From Neoaquamicrobium microcysteis (lineage in GTDB: Bacteria > Pseudomonadota > Alphaproteobacteria > Rhizobiales > Rhizobiaceae): 64,000 nt of DNA. Position numbers and translations under genes: made by a program. This document shows positions 27,092-35,204 of this stretch, one piece after another (within the stretch, counting starts at the first letter, position 1; every line of letters begins with the position of its first letter). Under the pieces are notes generated by a model that saw only the letters and a program-made list of their open reading frames with translations, did not search any database and had not been told where the DNA came from. The stretch is taken from the NCBI RefSeq assembly GCF_008180155.1, contig NZ_VSZS01000065.1, forward strand, positions 291,491 to 355,490. The letters are read 5' to 3'.

Positions 27092-28281
27092 CCTTTCAGC
27101 CAGCCATCGACGAAAGCAACGCTGCCGACGCCTGCGAAGCGACGCAACCTCTCAAGTTCGGCTTCCAGCTTCGAGACGAGGGCACGCGAGGGTCTGATGC
27201 CCGCCTCGGGCCAGAATGCGCGCACGACGAGCGCGTCGCGATCACGCTCCGCCTTGACATCGATGCGCCCGATCGCGCGGTCGCCACGTAGCACCGGATA
27301 CACATAGTAGCCGTATTGTCGTTTGGCTTCCGGCACGAATATCTCGATCCGATAGAAGAAGCCGAAAAGGCGCTCCGTGCGGGCGCGGTCGCGCAACAGT
27401 GGATCGAACGGGCTCAGTATGCGCACCTTGTCTTGCGGCTCCGGCGTCTCTTTCGCGCTTTCCACGGTTTCGGGAAGGGCAAAGCAGGGTCGCGGCTTTC
27501 CACCACCTACGGTTTCGACCTGAACTTTCACGAGTTCGTCGCGATTGCGCACAAGCCATTCATCGACCTCGCCGGGCGTGAGCAACGCCCAGAAAGCTGC
27601 GATCTCGCCGCGTGTGGCAAACCCCAGTCGCGTAAGCGCCTGCCGGCAGGCCCAATCGACAAACGCGTCATGATCGACCTCATGTTCGCGATGGGGTTGC
27701 GGAATGACCCGTTCGGTGAGGTCATAGACCTTCTGAAAACCTTCGCGCCGTGCGATCGCGAGATCGCCGGTTCGCCAGAGAAATTCCAGTGCCGCCTTGG
27801 AAGGGTGCCAGTCCCACCAACCCGTCGACGGCTTGTCTCCCTCGAAGTCGCGCGCCATCGCTGGCCCGTTGACCGCGACGTGGTCGAGCACACGTGCAAG
27901 ATCGTCATCGAATCCTTCCGACCCGAAATGATCCTTCCAACGGGCGCGAAGGCGAATCTTCTCTCGGGCGAAGCGGTGCCGCCAGTAGGGGAAGAAGGAA
28001 CTCGGAATGATCGAGGCGTCGTGGGTCCAGTTCTCGAAAAACGCCCCGTCCTTTTCCAACAAATGCTGCAAGTCACGGCGGCGATACGTCTGGCTGCGCG
28101 AAAAGAGGATGTGATGGTGGGCACGTTCGAGGACATTGACGCTGTCAACCTGCACAAACCCAAGGCTCGCGACGGTCTCGGCGAGACCTTCGCGGCGCAT
28201 CGGACCAGCCGGTAATCCAACGAGACCGGCAAGGCTCATCAGGTGGTGGCGGGCCTGGCGGTTTGAAACGAGAATCGTCAT
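27088..28281 (-). CDS. YcaQ-like DNA glycosylase (winged-helix, crosslink repair family)
   Basis: 397 residues of the HTH_42 / YcaQ-AlkX family, built from tandem winged helices. Its active-site motif is Q-x-D: GFVQVDSVNV, Gln44 and Asp46; the AlkZ branch has Q-x-Q instead. Other matches are HHILFSRSQTYRRRDL and the C-terminal RDRDALVVRAFWPEAG. Members open interstrand crosslinks in DNA. No operon partner; the gene converges on an alpha/beta hydrolase. Confidence 0.88.
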   Translation of the reverse strand: MTILVSNRQARHHLMSLAGLVGLPAGPMRREGLAETVASLGFVQVDSVNVLERAHHHILFSRSQTYRRRDLQHLLEKDGAFFENWTHDASIIPSSFFPYWRHRFAREKIRLRARWKDHFGSEGFDDDLARVLDHVAVNGPAMARDFEGDKPSTGWWDWHPSKAALEFLWRTGDLAIARREGFQKVYDLTERVIPQPHREHEVDHDAFVDWACRQALTRLGFATRGEIAAFWALLTPGEVDEWLVRNRDELVKVQVETVGGGKPRPCFALPETVESAKETPEPQDKVRILSPFDPLLRDRARTERLFGFFYRIEIFVPEAKRQYGYYVYPVLRGDRAIGRIDVKAERDRDALVVRAFWPEAGIRPSRALVSKLEAELERLRRFAGVGSVAFVDGWLKG

Positions 28282-28378
28282 GACAGGAACTTAAGCTTGG
28301 AGATTGCTTCATCCACCTGAAACACGCGGGGCAATCAAGCATGAAGCCTATTGCTCCTGACAGCGGCATGGCAGGAGT

Positions 28379-29179
28379 TCATCGGCCGGTGAAAGCTGGC
28401 GGCCGCTTTTCGCGAAACGCGCTGCGTCCTTCGAGGTAATCCGTGCTTTCGAAAGTTCTGTTGCCAAGAACAATCGCATGTGAGGCATCGTCTCGGTCGC
28501 CGGATAGCGAAGCCCGAATTGACGCTTTCGAGGCGAGGATCGACAGCGGCGCGTTATCCGCAATCGTCCTGGCCAACTCCGCCGTGCGTAGGCTCAGACC
28601 GCCGGGCTCGACGATTTCCAGAAGGAACCCGGCATCGAGAGCCGACCGAGCATCCAGCCGGGCAGCGGAGAAGGCGAGGTATTTCGCCATCTGTGGCCCC
28701 AGGGCATTGACGATGTCGGCCATCGCGTCGACGGGATAGGCAAGGCCCAGTCGGGCCGCCGGCACGCTGAACAGCGCGGTGGACGACGACACCCTCAAAT
28801 CACAGGCTGCAGCCATGCCGAACCCGCCACCGAAGCATATGCCCCGGATGGCTGCGATGGTGGGAACAGGGCAGTTGCGAATGGCGGCGAACGTTGCCGA
28901 GTTGTCCGCCTCGTAGGATCGCGCATTGTCGGTGGAGCCACGAGCTGTATCGAACTCGGTTATGTCCGCTCCCGCACAGAAATCTTCGCCCGCGCCGGCC
29001 AGCACGACGACACGGACGGATGCGTCTTCCGCAATGTCTGCGAACAGCGCGGCCATCTCCCGCCACATCGCCTGCGTCATCGCGTTCTTGCGCTCAGGCC
29101 GGTCGATCGTGATGGTGACGACGCCGTTTGAGTGGCCGGTTCGAAGGAAACCTGTTTTCACCTGAGGGCCGGTCTGCAT
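28379..29179 (-). CDS. Crotonase-family protein lacking the usual catalytic glutamates
   Basis: 266 residues from the ATG at 29179; ATGs at 29224 and 29236 in the same frame are also possible. It has the crotonase fold marks: ITIDRPERKNAM, LAGAGEDFCAGADI, and the oxyanion loop GGGFG (117-121). In true enoyl-CoA hydratases two Glu residues flank the site; here the aligned positions are Gly121 and Ala141, so hydratase chemistry is unlikely. It may be another crotonase-type enzyme or a CoA-binding relative. No fatty-acid genes lie nearby. Confidence 0.72.
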   Translation of the reverse strand: MQTGPQVKTGFLRTGHSNGVVTITIDRPERKNAMTQAMWREMAALFADIAEDASVRVVVLAGAGEDFCAGADITEFDTARGSTDNARSYEADNSATFAAIRNCPVPTIAAIRGICFGGGFGMAAACDLRVSSSTALFSVPAARLGLAYPVDAMADIVNALGPQMAKYLAFSAARLDARSALDAGFLLEIVEPGGLSLRTAELARTIADNAPLSILASKASIRASLSGDRDDASHAIVLGNRTFESTDYLEGRSAFREKRPPAFTGR

Positions 29180-29289
29180 GAGAACCAATCCGCTTGATGC
29201 TGCATTAAGGAAAATGCGGTTCATTTGACTTCGCAAAGGGATTATGGTTCGCGACAGGCCAAAGCAAGCGTTTGATACGGGAGAGCCCG

Positions 29290-30108
29290 ATGAGCACCAG
29301 CGCGGTACGGCATGAAGCCATCCAGCCCGTGGATCCGATCTGGACGAGCGTGCGGCGCGAGGCGTCCGAAGCGGTGGAAAACGACCCGCTGCTTGCGGCG
29401 TTCCTCTATTCGACCGTCCTTAACCATGACAGCCTCGAAGCTGCGGTCATCCATCGGCTTTCGGAGCGGCTCGACCATGCCGACCTCGGGGCAGACCTGA
29501 TAAGGCAGACCTACCACGCCATGCTGCGCGAGGTGCCGGAGTGGAGCGCGACGGTGCGCGTCGATATCCAAGCCTATTACGATCGCGACCCAGCCTGCGA
29601 CCGCTTCCTGATGCCGGTCCTGTACTTCAAGGGATTTCACGCGATCCAGACGCATCGGCTTGCACACTGGCTGTGGAACAAGGGGCGCAGGGACTTCGCG
29701 CTCTATCTGCAGAGCCGATCTTCTGCCGTGTTCCAGACCGACATTCATCCTGCCTCGCGTATCGGCAAGGGCATCTTCATCGACCATGCGACCGGACTGG
29801 TCGTGGGCGAGACTGCTGTCGTCGAGGACAACGTCTCCATGTTGCACGGCGTAACGCTGGGAGGCACCGGCAAGACCGGGGGTGACCGTCATCCCAAGAT
29901 CAGGCACGGCGTTCTCATCGGGGCCGGCGCGAAGATTCTCGGCAACATCGAGGTTGGGCACTGCTCGAAGGTGGCGGCGGGGTCGGTTCTGCTGAACTCG
30001 ATCCCTAACAACAAGACGGTGGCCGGCGTGCCGGCGCGTATCGTGGGCGAAGCCGGCTGTGACGAGCCGTCGCGCGCGATGGATCAGCTTCTCTCTGGCG
30101 ACGAGTAA
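29290..30108 (+). CDS. cysE: Serine O-acetyltransferase
   Basis: 272 residues from the ATG at 29290 (GGGAGAG precedes it). First committed step of cysteine synthesis: acetyl-CoA and serine give O-acetylserine. The N-terminal helical SATase domain (PIWTSVRREASEAVENDPLLAAFLYSTVLNH) is followed by the left-handed beta-helix with HPASRIGKGIFIDHATGLVVGETAVVEDNVS and the TLGGTGK loop. The C-terminal tail is the site for CysK binding and feedback. A DUF3126 gene lies 108 bases on. Confidence 0.97.
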   Translation: MSTSAVRHEAIQPVDPIWTSVRREASEAVENDPLLAAFLYSTVLNHDSLEAAVIHRLSERLDHADLGADLIRQTYHAMLREVPEWSATVRVDIQAYYDRDPACDRFLMPVLYFKGFHAIQTHRLAHWLWNKGRRDFALYLQSRSSAVFQTDIHPASRIGKGIFIDHATGLVVGETAVVEDNVSMLHGVTLGGTGKTGGDRHPKIRHGVLIGAGAKILGNIEVGHCSKVAAGSVLLNSIPNNKTVAGVPARIVGEAGCDEPSRAMDQLLSGDE

Positions 30109-30216
30109 GGCACGGCTTCTCCCGCAACGTCGGCTTGAAAGGTTGGGCGCGGACTTTACATGGCTGTATCCAGCGTGCCAGAAGCGCCTCCTATCAACAG
30201 CCACCGGAGACAGGAT

Positions 30217-30426
30217 TTGAAACCCGAAGAGATCAGGAAGCTCGACGCCTATTTCAAGCGTACGTTCCAGAACCCGCAATTGCAGGTGAAGGCGCGCCCG
30301 CGCAAGGACGATTCGTGCGAGCTTTATCTCGGTGAGGAGTTTCTCGGCATCATCTTCAAGGACGATGATGACGGCGACCTGTCCTATAACTTCTCGATGG
30401 CCATTCTCGACATCGACCTGGAATAA
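30217..30426 (+). CDS. DUF3126 protein
   Basis: 69 residues from the TTG at 30217, which has CGGAGACAGG upstream; starting there gives KPEEIRKLDAYFKRTFQNP, matching the usual length of the DUF3126 family, whereas the frame extends upstream to an ATG at 30160 without family match. The protein is short, acidic at the end (DDDDGDLSYNF), and conserved next to cysE in rhizobia. Function unknown. Confidence 0.82.
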   Translation: MKPEEIRKLDAYFKRTFQNPQLQVKARPRKDDSCELYLGEEFLGIIFKDDDDGDLSYNFSMAILDIDLE

Positions 30427-30444
30427 CCGGCCTATTTGCCGGTT
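30425..30444. terminator. Weak bidirectional hairpin between DUF3126 and the next gene
   Basis: Seven-base stem (30425-30431 with 30438-30444) and 6-base loop that contains the stop codons of the two converging genes. Only TTT follows on the plus strand. Possible shared terminator. Confidence 0.35.
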
Positions 30445-31157
30445 TGCAGGAAGCGGCCGGCAGCCTCTCGCACGGCCTCGTCTACCTCACGCCATGAGCC
30501 GGCCAGCTCGGCCGGCATACGATAAGTGAGGTTGAGGCCGTCGCCGATGTGGATATCGCGCTCGCATGGAGCGAGCGATTCGCGCGCTGCATCTCCCGCA
30601 AGGCAGCGCGCCACGAACGGGTGGTTTCCGCCCTCGTCGCCCACCACCAGCACCTCATCCACGTAGCCCGACTTTTCCGTAAACGGATAGACCGTCAGAC
30701 CCGCGGGGCCCGCACGACCGGGCCCCTCGACCAGCGCCCGGTAGATCGGTTCGAACCGCCCGGTCATGTCACGCGACATCATCGGCACGTCGAAGGTGAG
30801 AAACAGGATGTTGCGCGCGCCATCGGCATGGTTGAAGGCGTCCCGCGCCTCGTGGCTGTACCCGTCCATCTGCGGCCAGCGCAGATAGAGGTCGAGCCGG
30901 GCCGCAACCCCGCTGCGCCGCGCCGCCTCAAAGCGGATCGCATTGGCCGGCACGGCCAGCACGTCGTTGCCGATGACGATCTCATGAACCGTCGTGTCGT
31001 CGGTGTGGCCCGCCATCGCAATCGACCGTCCCGCCCACTTTCCACCGAGGCTGATGACGCCGGAAAGCAGCGCGAGCCCCAGAAATACGAAGAAAACCCG
31101 CAGCATGAACCCTGAGCGGACCGGAACTGGCCGGGCTCCGTGCGATGCTTGCGTCAT
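30432..31157 (-). CDS. Membrane-anchored hypothetical protein
   Basis: 241 residues if it starts at the ATG at 31157; GTG at 31169 and ATG at 31106 are alternatives. Residues 15-40 form one transmembrane helix (GFMLRVFFVFLGLALLSGVISLGGKW); the rest is periplasmic and ends AGRFLQTGK. Several conserved-looking stretches (WPQMDGYSHEARDAFNHADG, YPFTEKSGYVDEV) suggest a family restricted to rhizobia, but no named domain is recognised. Confidence 0.6.
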   Translation of the reverse strand: MTQASHGARPVPVRSGFMLRVFFVFLGLALLSGVISLGGKWAGRSIAMAGHTDDTTVHEIVIGNDVLAVPANAIRFEAARRSGVAARLDLYLRWPQMDGYSHEARDAFNHADGARNILFLTFDVPMMSRDMTGRFEPIYRALVEGPGRAGPAGLTVYPFTEKSGYVDEVLVVGDEGGNHPFVARCLAGDAARESLAPCERDIHIGDGLNLTYRMPAELAGSWREVDEAVREAAGRFLQTGK

Positions 31158-31294
31158 TTCGGTTTGCACCCTGCTGCTCTCGACTTGTCTGCGCCCGTCC
31201 CCAAACGGGACAGCAAGGCGGCACGCTTCTTGCTGCCTGCCTTGCGACCTGTGCCGGGAAAGATCACCTTTCCATGGTAAATGGAGCGTAAACG

Positions 31295-31621
31295 ATGCAG
31301 TCGTTCTCCTTGCTTGCCTACGCTTTTGCCGTTGGCCTGACCTTTTGTGGCCTTGCCGGCAGCACTATCGAGCTGATTGTCGGGCAGAGGCTGGGATTTC
31401 GACCCCCCTTCGTCATGCCGGGGCGATTCGGCTCGTCGCTCGCGCTGACGATGGCAGCCGGCCCCTTCATGCTGACCAACGAGGCGATCGCGGCCCGACG
31501 GGCAGGGGCGATCGACCGCTCGGCATTCCTGCTCTGCGGCGTCGCGGCCATTATCTGGGCAACCGCCCTGGGGATTGTGGCCGTGGAGCTTGCACTCCTC
31601 GCGCCTGTGCTCCTAGGTTGA
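31295..31621 (+). CDS. Small integral membrane protein
   Basis: 108 residues, ATG at 31295 with GGAGC seven bases upstream. Three hydrophobic stretches are visible: residues about 3-28, 48-62 and 77-105. The central loop has MPGRFGSSLALTMAAGPF. No catalytic residue or named family could be assigned. It is divergent from the membrane-anchored gene and 33 bases before the gamma carbonic anhydrase gene, perhaps in one unit. Confidence 0.7.
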   Translation: MQSFSLLAYAFAVGLTFCGLAGSTIELIVGQRLGFRPPFVMPGRFGSSLALTMAAGPFMLTNEAIAARRAGAIDRSAFLLCGVAAIIWATALGIVAVELALLAPVLLG

Positions 31622-31654
31622 GGCCCTCTGCGGGCCGCTTCGAGGTGAGTTCAC

Positions 31655-32182
31655 ATGCCGACCTATTCGCTCGACGGCGTCGCGCCGCAGCTTGACGACG
31701 AGGAAACCATCTGGATCGCGCCCGACGCGACCCTCATCGGCAAGGTGCGGCTGGGCCCGCAGGTAGGCGTATGGTTCGGCGCTGTACTGCGCGGCGACAA
31801 CGAGCTGATCGCGATAGGAGAGGGGTCGAACCTGCAGGAACACTGCATGCTGCACACCGACATGGGCTATCCGCTGACCGTGGGAGCCGGGTGCACCATA
31901 GGACATCGCGCGATCCTGCATGGCTGCACGATAGGTGACAACACCCTTGTCGGCATGGGCGCCATCGTGCTCAACGGCGCGCGCATCGGCCGGAACTGTC
32001 TTGTCGGGGCCGGTGCGCTGGTTACCGAAGGCAAGGAGTTTCCGGACAACTCGCTGATCGTCGGTTCGCCGGCCAAGGCAGTGCGCCAGATCGACGACGC
32101 AGCGGCGGACCGCCTGCGGCTGTCTGCCGAGAGCTATGTAGCCAATGCCAAGCGCTTCAAGGCAGGTCTCAAGCCCATCTGA
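31655..32182 (+). CDS. Gamma-class carbonic anhydrase family protein
   Basis: 175 residues. Left-handed beta-helix hexapeptide repeats begin at about residue 20 ([30 protein letters not shown]) and include the ligand His residues in [36 protein letters not shown]. The C terminus is an alpha helix ([19 protein letters not shown]). This matches the YrdA/PaaY group; activity as a carbonic anhydrase is not assured for every member. Neighbours give no pathway. Confidence 0.92.
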   Translation: MPTYSLDGVAPQLDDEETIWIAPDATLIGKVRLGPQVGVWFGAVLRGDNELIAIGEGSNLQEHCMLHTDMGYPLTVGAGCTIGHRAILHGCTIGDNTLVGMGAIVLNGARIGRNCLVGAGALVTEGKEFPDNSLIVGSPAKAVRQIDDAAADRLRLSAESYVANAKRFKAGLKPI

Positions 32183-32260
32183 TAGCGGAACGTCCCCAAT
32201 ACGGATTAAGCGAGGCCTAAACGGGCGTAGACACGCGACACCGGCACGTCGTAATGCGAC

Positions 32261-32289
32261 TTGACGAACGAACAAAAAGAGAACATAAA
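32261..32289 (+). promoter_or_regulatory. Candidate promoter of the small membrane ORF
   Basis: TTGACG (32261-32266), 17-base spacer, CATAAA (32284-32289), followed after about 18 bases by an AGGAGAGG ribosome site. It would give a short transcript reading toward the lipB 3' end. Confidence 0.5.
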
Positions 32290-32317
32290 AGGATCATAGG
32301 AAATACAGGAGAGGGAA

Positions 32318-32404
32318 ATGGCTGAGTTCTTTCAGGATGTCGTCTCGCTTGTCTCGATGAGCGCGTTTGTCGTCGCCATGGCGCTGCTGATCGGTTCGAT
32401 GTAG
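32318..32404 (+). CDS. Small membrane ORF of 28 residues overlapping lipB
   Basis: ATG at 32318 with AGGAG six bases upstream, stop TAG at 32402. It encodes one hydrophobic helix ([19 protein letters not shown], then AMALLIGSM), fitting a single-pass membrane peptide. The last 73 bases run antisense to the 3' end of lipB, whose C-terminal tail is coded by the opposite strand. The strong ribosome site and the TTGACG/CATAAA promoter ahead make this more than a chance frame, but no homologue is recognised. Confidence 0.55.
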   Translation: MAEFFQDVVSLVSMSAFVVAMALLIGSM

Positions 32405-33123
32405 GCGCCGGCCCCTTCCGTTTGACCGAAAATGTCTTCAAAGGCAGCGCGTAGTGCTGAGTCGTAATCCGTCATGCTGACTGGCAGGCCGAGATCGACA
32501 AGGCTGGTGACTCCGTAGCCGGTGATGCCGCACGGGACGATGCCACCGAAATGCGACAGGTCGGGTTCCACGTTGACCGCGATGCCGTGGAGGCTGACCC
32601 ATCGACGCAGGCGAATGCCGATCGCCGCGATCTTGTCTTCTGCAGGACTGCCGTCGGGCAGGGGCGGGCGATCCGGTCGCGCCACCCATACGCCCACGCG
32701 GTCTTCACGGCGTTCACCCTTTACGTTGAAACGATCGAGCGAGCCGATGATCCATGCCTCGAGCGCGGCAACAAAGGCGCGCACATCTTCGCGGCGACGC
32801 TTCAAATCGAGCATCAGGTAGGCCACGCGCTGTCCTGGCCCATGATAGGTATATTCGCCGCCGCGTCCGGTGGCGAATACCGGGAACCGTTCCGTGTCGA
32901 TGAGATCCTTCGGGTCGGCGCTGGTGCCGGCCGTATAGAGGGGAGGGTGCTCGACCAGCCAGACGAGTTCGGGCGCGCCTTCATCCCGGATCGCGACGGC
33001 GCGAGCATCCATAACGGCCAGCGCGGTTGCGTAATCGGTCAGGCCGGGGGTGATGCTCCATTCCACGGGCCGAGTGTCGGCCTTGGGGAGGAAGGAGGCT
33101 TCCAGCAGGTTGCGTTCAATCAT
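32332..33123 (-). CDS. lipB: Octanoyltransferase LipB
   Basis: 263 residues. LipB moves octanoyl groups from acyl carrier protein to lipoyl domains, the first step of lipoate synthesis finished by LipA (gene at 60708). Present are [30 protein letters not shown] with the catalytic Lys, and [15 protein letters not shown] with the Cys. Compared with E. coli LipB it has an N-terminal extension and a 25-residue C-terminal tail that is coded opposite the small membrane ORF. It is alone on its strand. Confidence 0.96.
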   Translation of the reverse strand: MIERNLLEASFLPKADTRPVEWSITPGLTDYATALAVMDARAVAIRDEGAPELVWLVEHPPLYTAGTSADPKDLIDTERFPVFATGRGGEYTYHGPGQRVAYLMLDLKRRREDVRAFVAALEAWIIGSLDRFNVKGERREDRVGVWVARPDRPPLPDGSPAEDKIAAIGIRLRRWVSLHGIAVNVEPDLSHFGGIVPCGITGYGVTSLVDLGLPVSMTDYDSALRAAFEDIFGQTEGAGAYIEPISSAMATTNALIETSETTS

Positions 33124-33299
33124 GAAATCGTCGCGTTTATTGCACCCTTTTCATATGGGCGATCGGCGCTGAAACGTCCAGTTTGGAAGGGCGTGCGATA
33201 GACGCTGCATTTGTATGCAAATCGTCGCCGACGCACTTGTGTCCCCCAAACCGATTTGCTACATGCGCCGGGCCGGTCGAACCCGGCCCTTCGTGACGT

Positions 33300-33384
33300 G
33301 CGGTCGTGGCGGAATTGGTAGACGCGCAGCGTTGAGGTCGCTGTGGGGCAACCCGTGGAAGTTCGAGTCTTCTCGACCGCACCA
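33300..33384 (+). tRNA. tRNA-Leu (GAG)
   Basis: Full cloverleaf: acceptor GCGGTCG/CGACCGC, D-arm GGCGGAATTGGTAGAC, anticodon GAG at 33334-33336, long variable arm TGGGGCAACCCGTG (class II), T-arm with GTTCGAGTC, and encoded CCA (33382-33384). A GC-rich inverted repeat sits just upstream at 33270-33289. Confidence 0.95.
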
Positions 33385-33546
33385 TCACCCTCTCGGCTCG
33401 CTCGAGCCGATACGCCTTTGGCACTACCCCCTTGTCTATATTGGATCGGCGCACAGTCTGGCGAGCTGGATCGGCCCAATTGTACCGCACAAGAACGGCT
33501 CCAAGGCACTTACAGTTTTGGAAACAGGCTCTGCTGCCCGATAGCC

Positions 33547-33636
33547 TGGCGGAGGGAGTGGGATTCGAACCCACGGAGACATTGCTGCCTCGCCGGTTTT
33601 CAAGACCGGTGCCTTAAACCGCTCGGCCATCCCTCC
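33547..33636 (-). tRNA. tRNA-Ser (UGA)
   Basis: Read on the minus strand: acceptor GGAGGGA, anticodon TGA at 33600-33602 in the loop CTTGAAA, long variable arm, T-arm GGTTCGAATCC, and encoded GCCA at the 3' end. It faces the tRNA-Leu gene; 162 bases lie between them with no gene. Confidence 0.95.
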
Positions 33637-33819
33637 GTGCAGCGCCGGCTGTATGCGCCAGCTGGATATCCAATTCAAGCACTAACGCGGCCGCTTCGGC
33701 ATCGCTCTCATCCTGCCAAAGCCACTAGCGTGGCGACGATGGTCATAATATTGCCCGTATCCCGTCACAATCGCTTAACCTCGTAACAAGCATTTCCTGC
33801 GCACGTATCGCGTGGGTTG

Positions 33820-33880
33820 GCCCGATTGACTGGCAAAGTCGGTCGGGCGAAGATTGATCGGCATGGTCGCGATGCCGGTC
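33820..33880 (+). promoter_or_regulatory. Tandem hairpins in the rlpA leader
   Basis: First hairpin: 12-bp stem (33820-33831 with 33837-33848), 5-base loop, two U-G wobbles. Second: 9-bp stem (33856-33864 with 33872-33880), 7-base loop, one U-G wobble. Both arms pair as plus-strand RNA; on the other strand the wobbles become A-C mismatches. An AGAGGGG ribosome site follows directly. The arrangement suggests a structured 5' leader of rlpA. Confidence 0.45.
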
Positions 33881-33908
33881 CAAGAGGGGTTTCGGGGATT
33901 TGAGACGC

Positions 33909-35135
33909 ATGAACGTTGCGCCTTGCAGGTCTTTTGCACGCGCTTCCGGGCTTCTGGTGCTTGCGGCTTCCGCGTTCGCTCTCGCAGCCTGTTCCACATC
34001 AGGTCCCGAGACAGCTTCAACGAAGCCTAAGCGAAGCAAGGAATACTTTGCGGAGTCGGAATATGGCGTGAAGGCGAGCCCGCGCGTCAGCAACCTGCGC
34101 AGCGGGCTACCGCGCGGCGGCGGGCGCGATCAGGTCGGTAGGCCCTACAAGGTCAAGGGCAAGTGGTACCACCCCAAGGAAGTGGCCGATTACCGCAATG
34201 CGGGCATGGCCTCGTGGTACGGAGACGCGTTTCACGGCCGCCTCACGGCCAACGGCGAAATCTACGACATGACGCATTTGACGGCGGCGCATCCCACGAT
34301 GCCGCTTCCGAGCTACGCGCGCGTTACCAACAGCAGCAATGGCTCCTCGGTGATCGTGCGCGTAAACGACCGTGGCCCCTATGCTCACGGGCGCATTATC
34401 GATCTGTCGCGCAGGGCCGCTGAACTGCTCGATTACACCCACCACGGCGTGGCGAAGGTGAATGTCGAATATCTGGGACGTGCGCCGCTCGATGGTCAGG
34501 ACGACGCGTTCTTGATGGCGTCATACCGCCCTGGAAACCGTGCGCCCGATCCGTCGGATGGACTGCCAACGGGTGTTATGATCGCCATGGCAGGGCCCAC
34601 GCCCACCGCGTCGGCTAGCGCAACGCCGTCCTTCCCGGGCCAGTTGCGCTCAACGGCTCCCGCGACGGCGGCGATGACCGGCATGCCGGCAGCAGGCGAC
34701 CCGGTTTTGCCCGAACTGGGTCCGATCGCGCCCGAGCGGCCGGGCATCGGCCTGGCAAACAGGTTGGGCGTGGGCGTGCATTCGGACCTGTTGGCCTATG
34801 CCGACGAACGCGTGAAAGGGGCAGCGCGGGCGGTTACCGTCTTCGCCGGCGAGGCGGAAGCGACGCAGAAATTCGTTGCAGCTCTCAATCAACGCTATTC
34901 CGCTGGCGTCCCGGGCTCGAGCGAGTACGTTGCTGTTGGAACCTATGCGGATCGGCAATCGGCACAGGCCATGGCAAAGTCGCTGGAGCGTGTGGGGCAG
35001 GTTACAATCGAGAGCGACTGGCGTGGGGATAGCTTCGCAGTCGCGCTGCATTCGGACGGTCGGCTCGGCGTAGACGATATGCTCAGGGCCGCCTGGGCTG
35101 CCGGCGCCGCCGACGCGATGACTGTCCGGCAGTAA
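33909..35135 (+). CDS. rlpA: RlpA-type septal ring lytic transglycosylase with SPOR domain
   Basis: 408 residues from the ATG at 33909; a TTG at 33900 would add three residues. A lipoprotein signal ends in LAACSTSG. A double-psi beta-barrel follows at about 95-200 (GMASWYGDAFHGRLTANGE, VRVNDRGPYAHGRIIDLS) with the catalytic Asp of RlpA enzymes. After a Pro/Ala-rich linker the C-terminal 75 residues form a SPOR domain that binds denuded peptidoglycan at division sites. The next gene is a D,D-carboxypeptidase, so this region serves cell-wall remodelling. Confidence 0.93.
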   Translation: MNVAPCRSFARASGLLVLAASAFALAACSTSGPETASTKPKRSKEYFAESEYGVKASPRVSNLRSGLPRGGGRDQVGRPYKVKGKWYHPKEVADYRNAGMASWYGDAFHGRLTANGEIYDMTHLTAAHPTMPLPSYARVTNSSNGSSVIVRVNDRGPYAHGRIIDLSRRAAELLDYTHHGVAKVNVEYLGRAPLDGQDDAFLMASYRPGNRAPDPSDGLPTGVMIAMAGPTPTASASATPSFPGQLRSTAPATAAMTGMPAAGDPVLPELGPIAPERPGIGLANRLGVGVHSDLLAYADERVKGAARAVTVFAGEAEATQKFVAALNQRYSAGVPGSSEYVAVGTYADRQSAQAMAKSLERVGQVTIESDWRGDSFAVALHSDGRLGVDDMLRAAWAAGAADAMTVRQ

Positions 35136-35204
35136 AGCGCCGAACACTTTTCTTCGACTTGATCGACCGACGCTGCCCTTGCTAGCCTTGCAGGGCAGGG
35201 ACAT

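Noticed and set aside
33270..33289. Terminator before tRNA-Leu
   Set aside because: A 7-bp stem is present but no T-run follows on either strand; it is GC-rich and could be chance.
33393..33410. Terminator after tRNA-Leu
   Set aside because: Seven-base stem with a 4-base loop but no T-run; noted only as a possible processing site.
33300..33636. tRNA genes as an integration site for a mobile element
   Set aside because: No integrase, direct repeat of a tRNA end, or unusual base composition is visible on either side.
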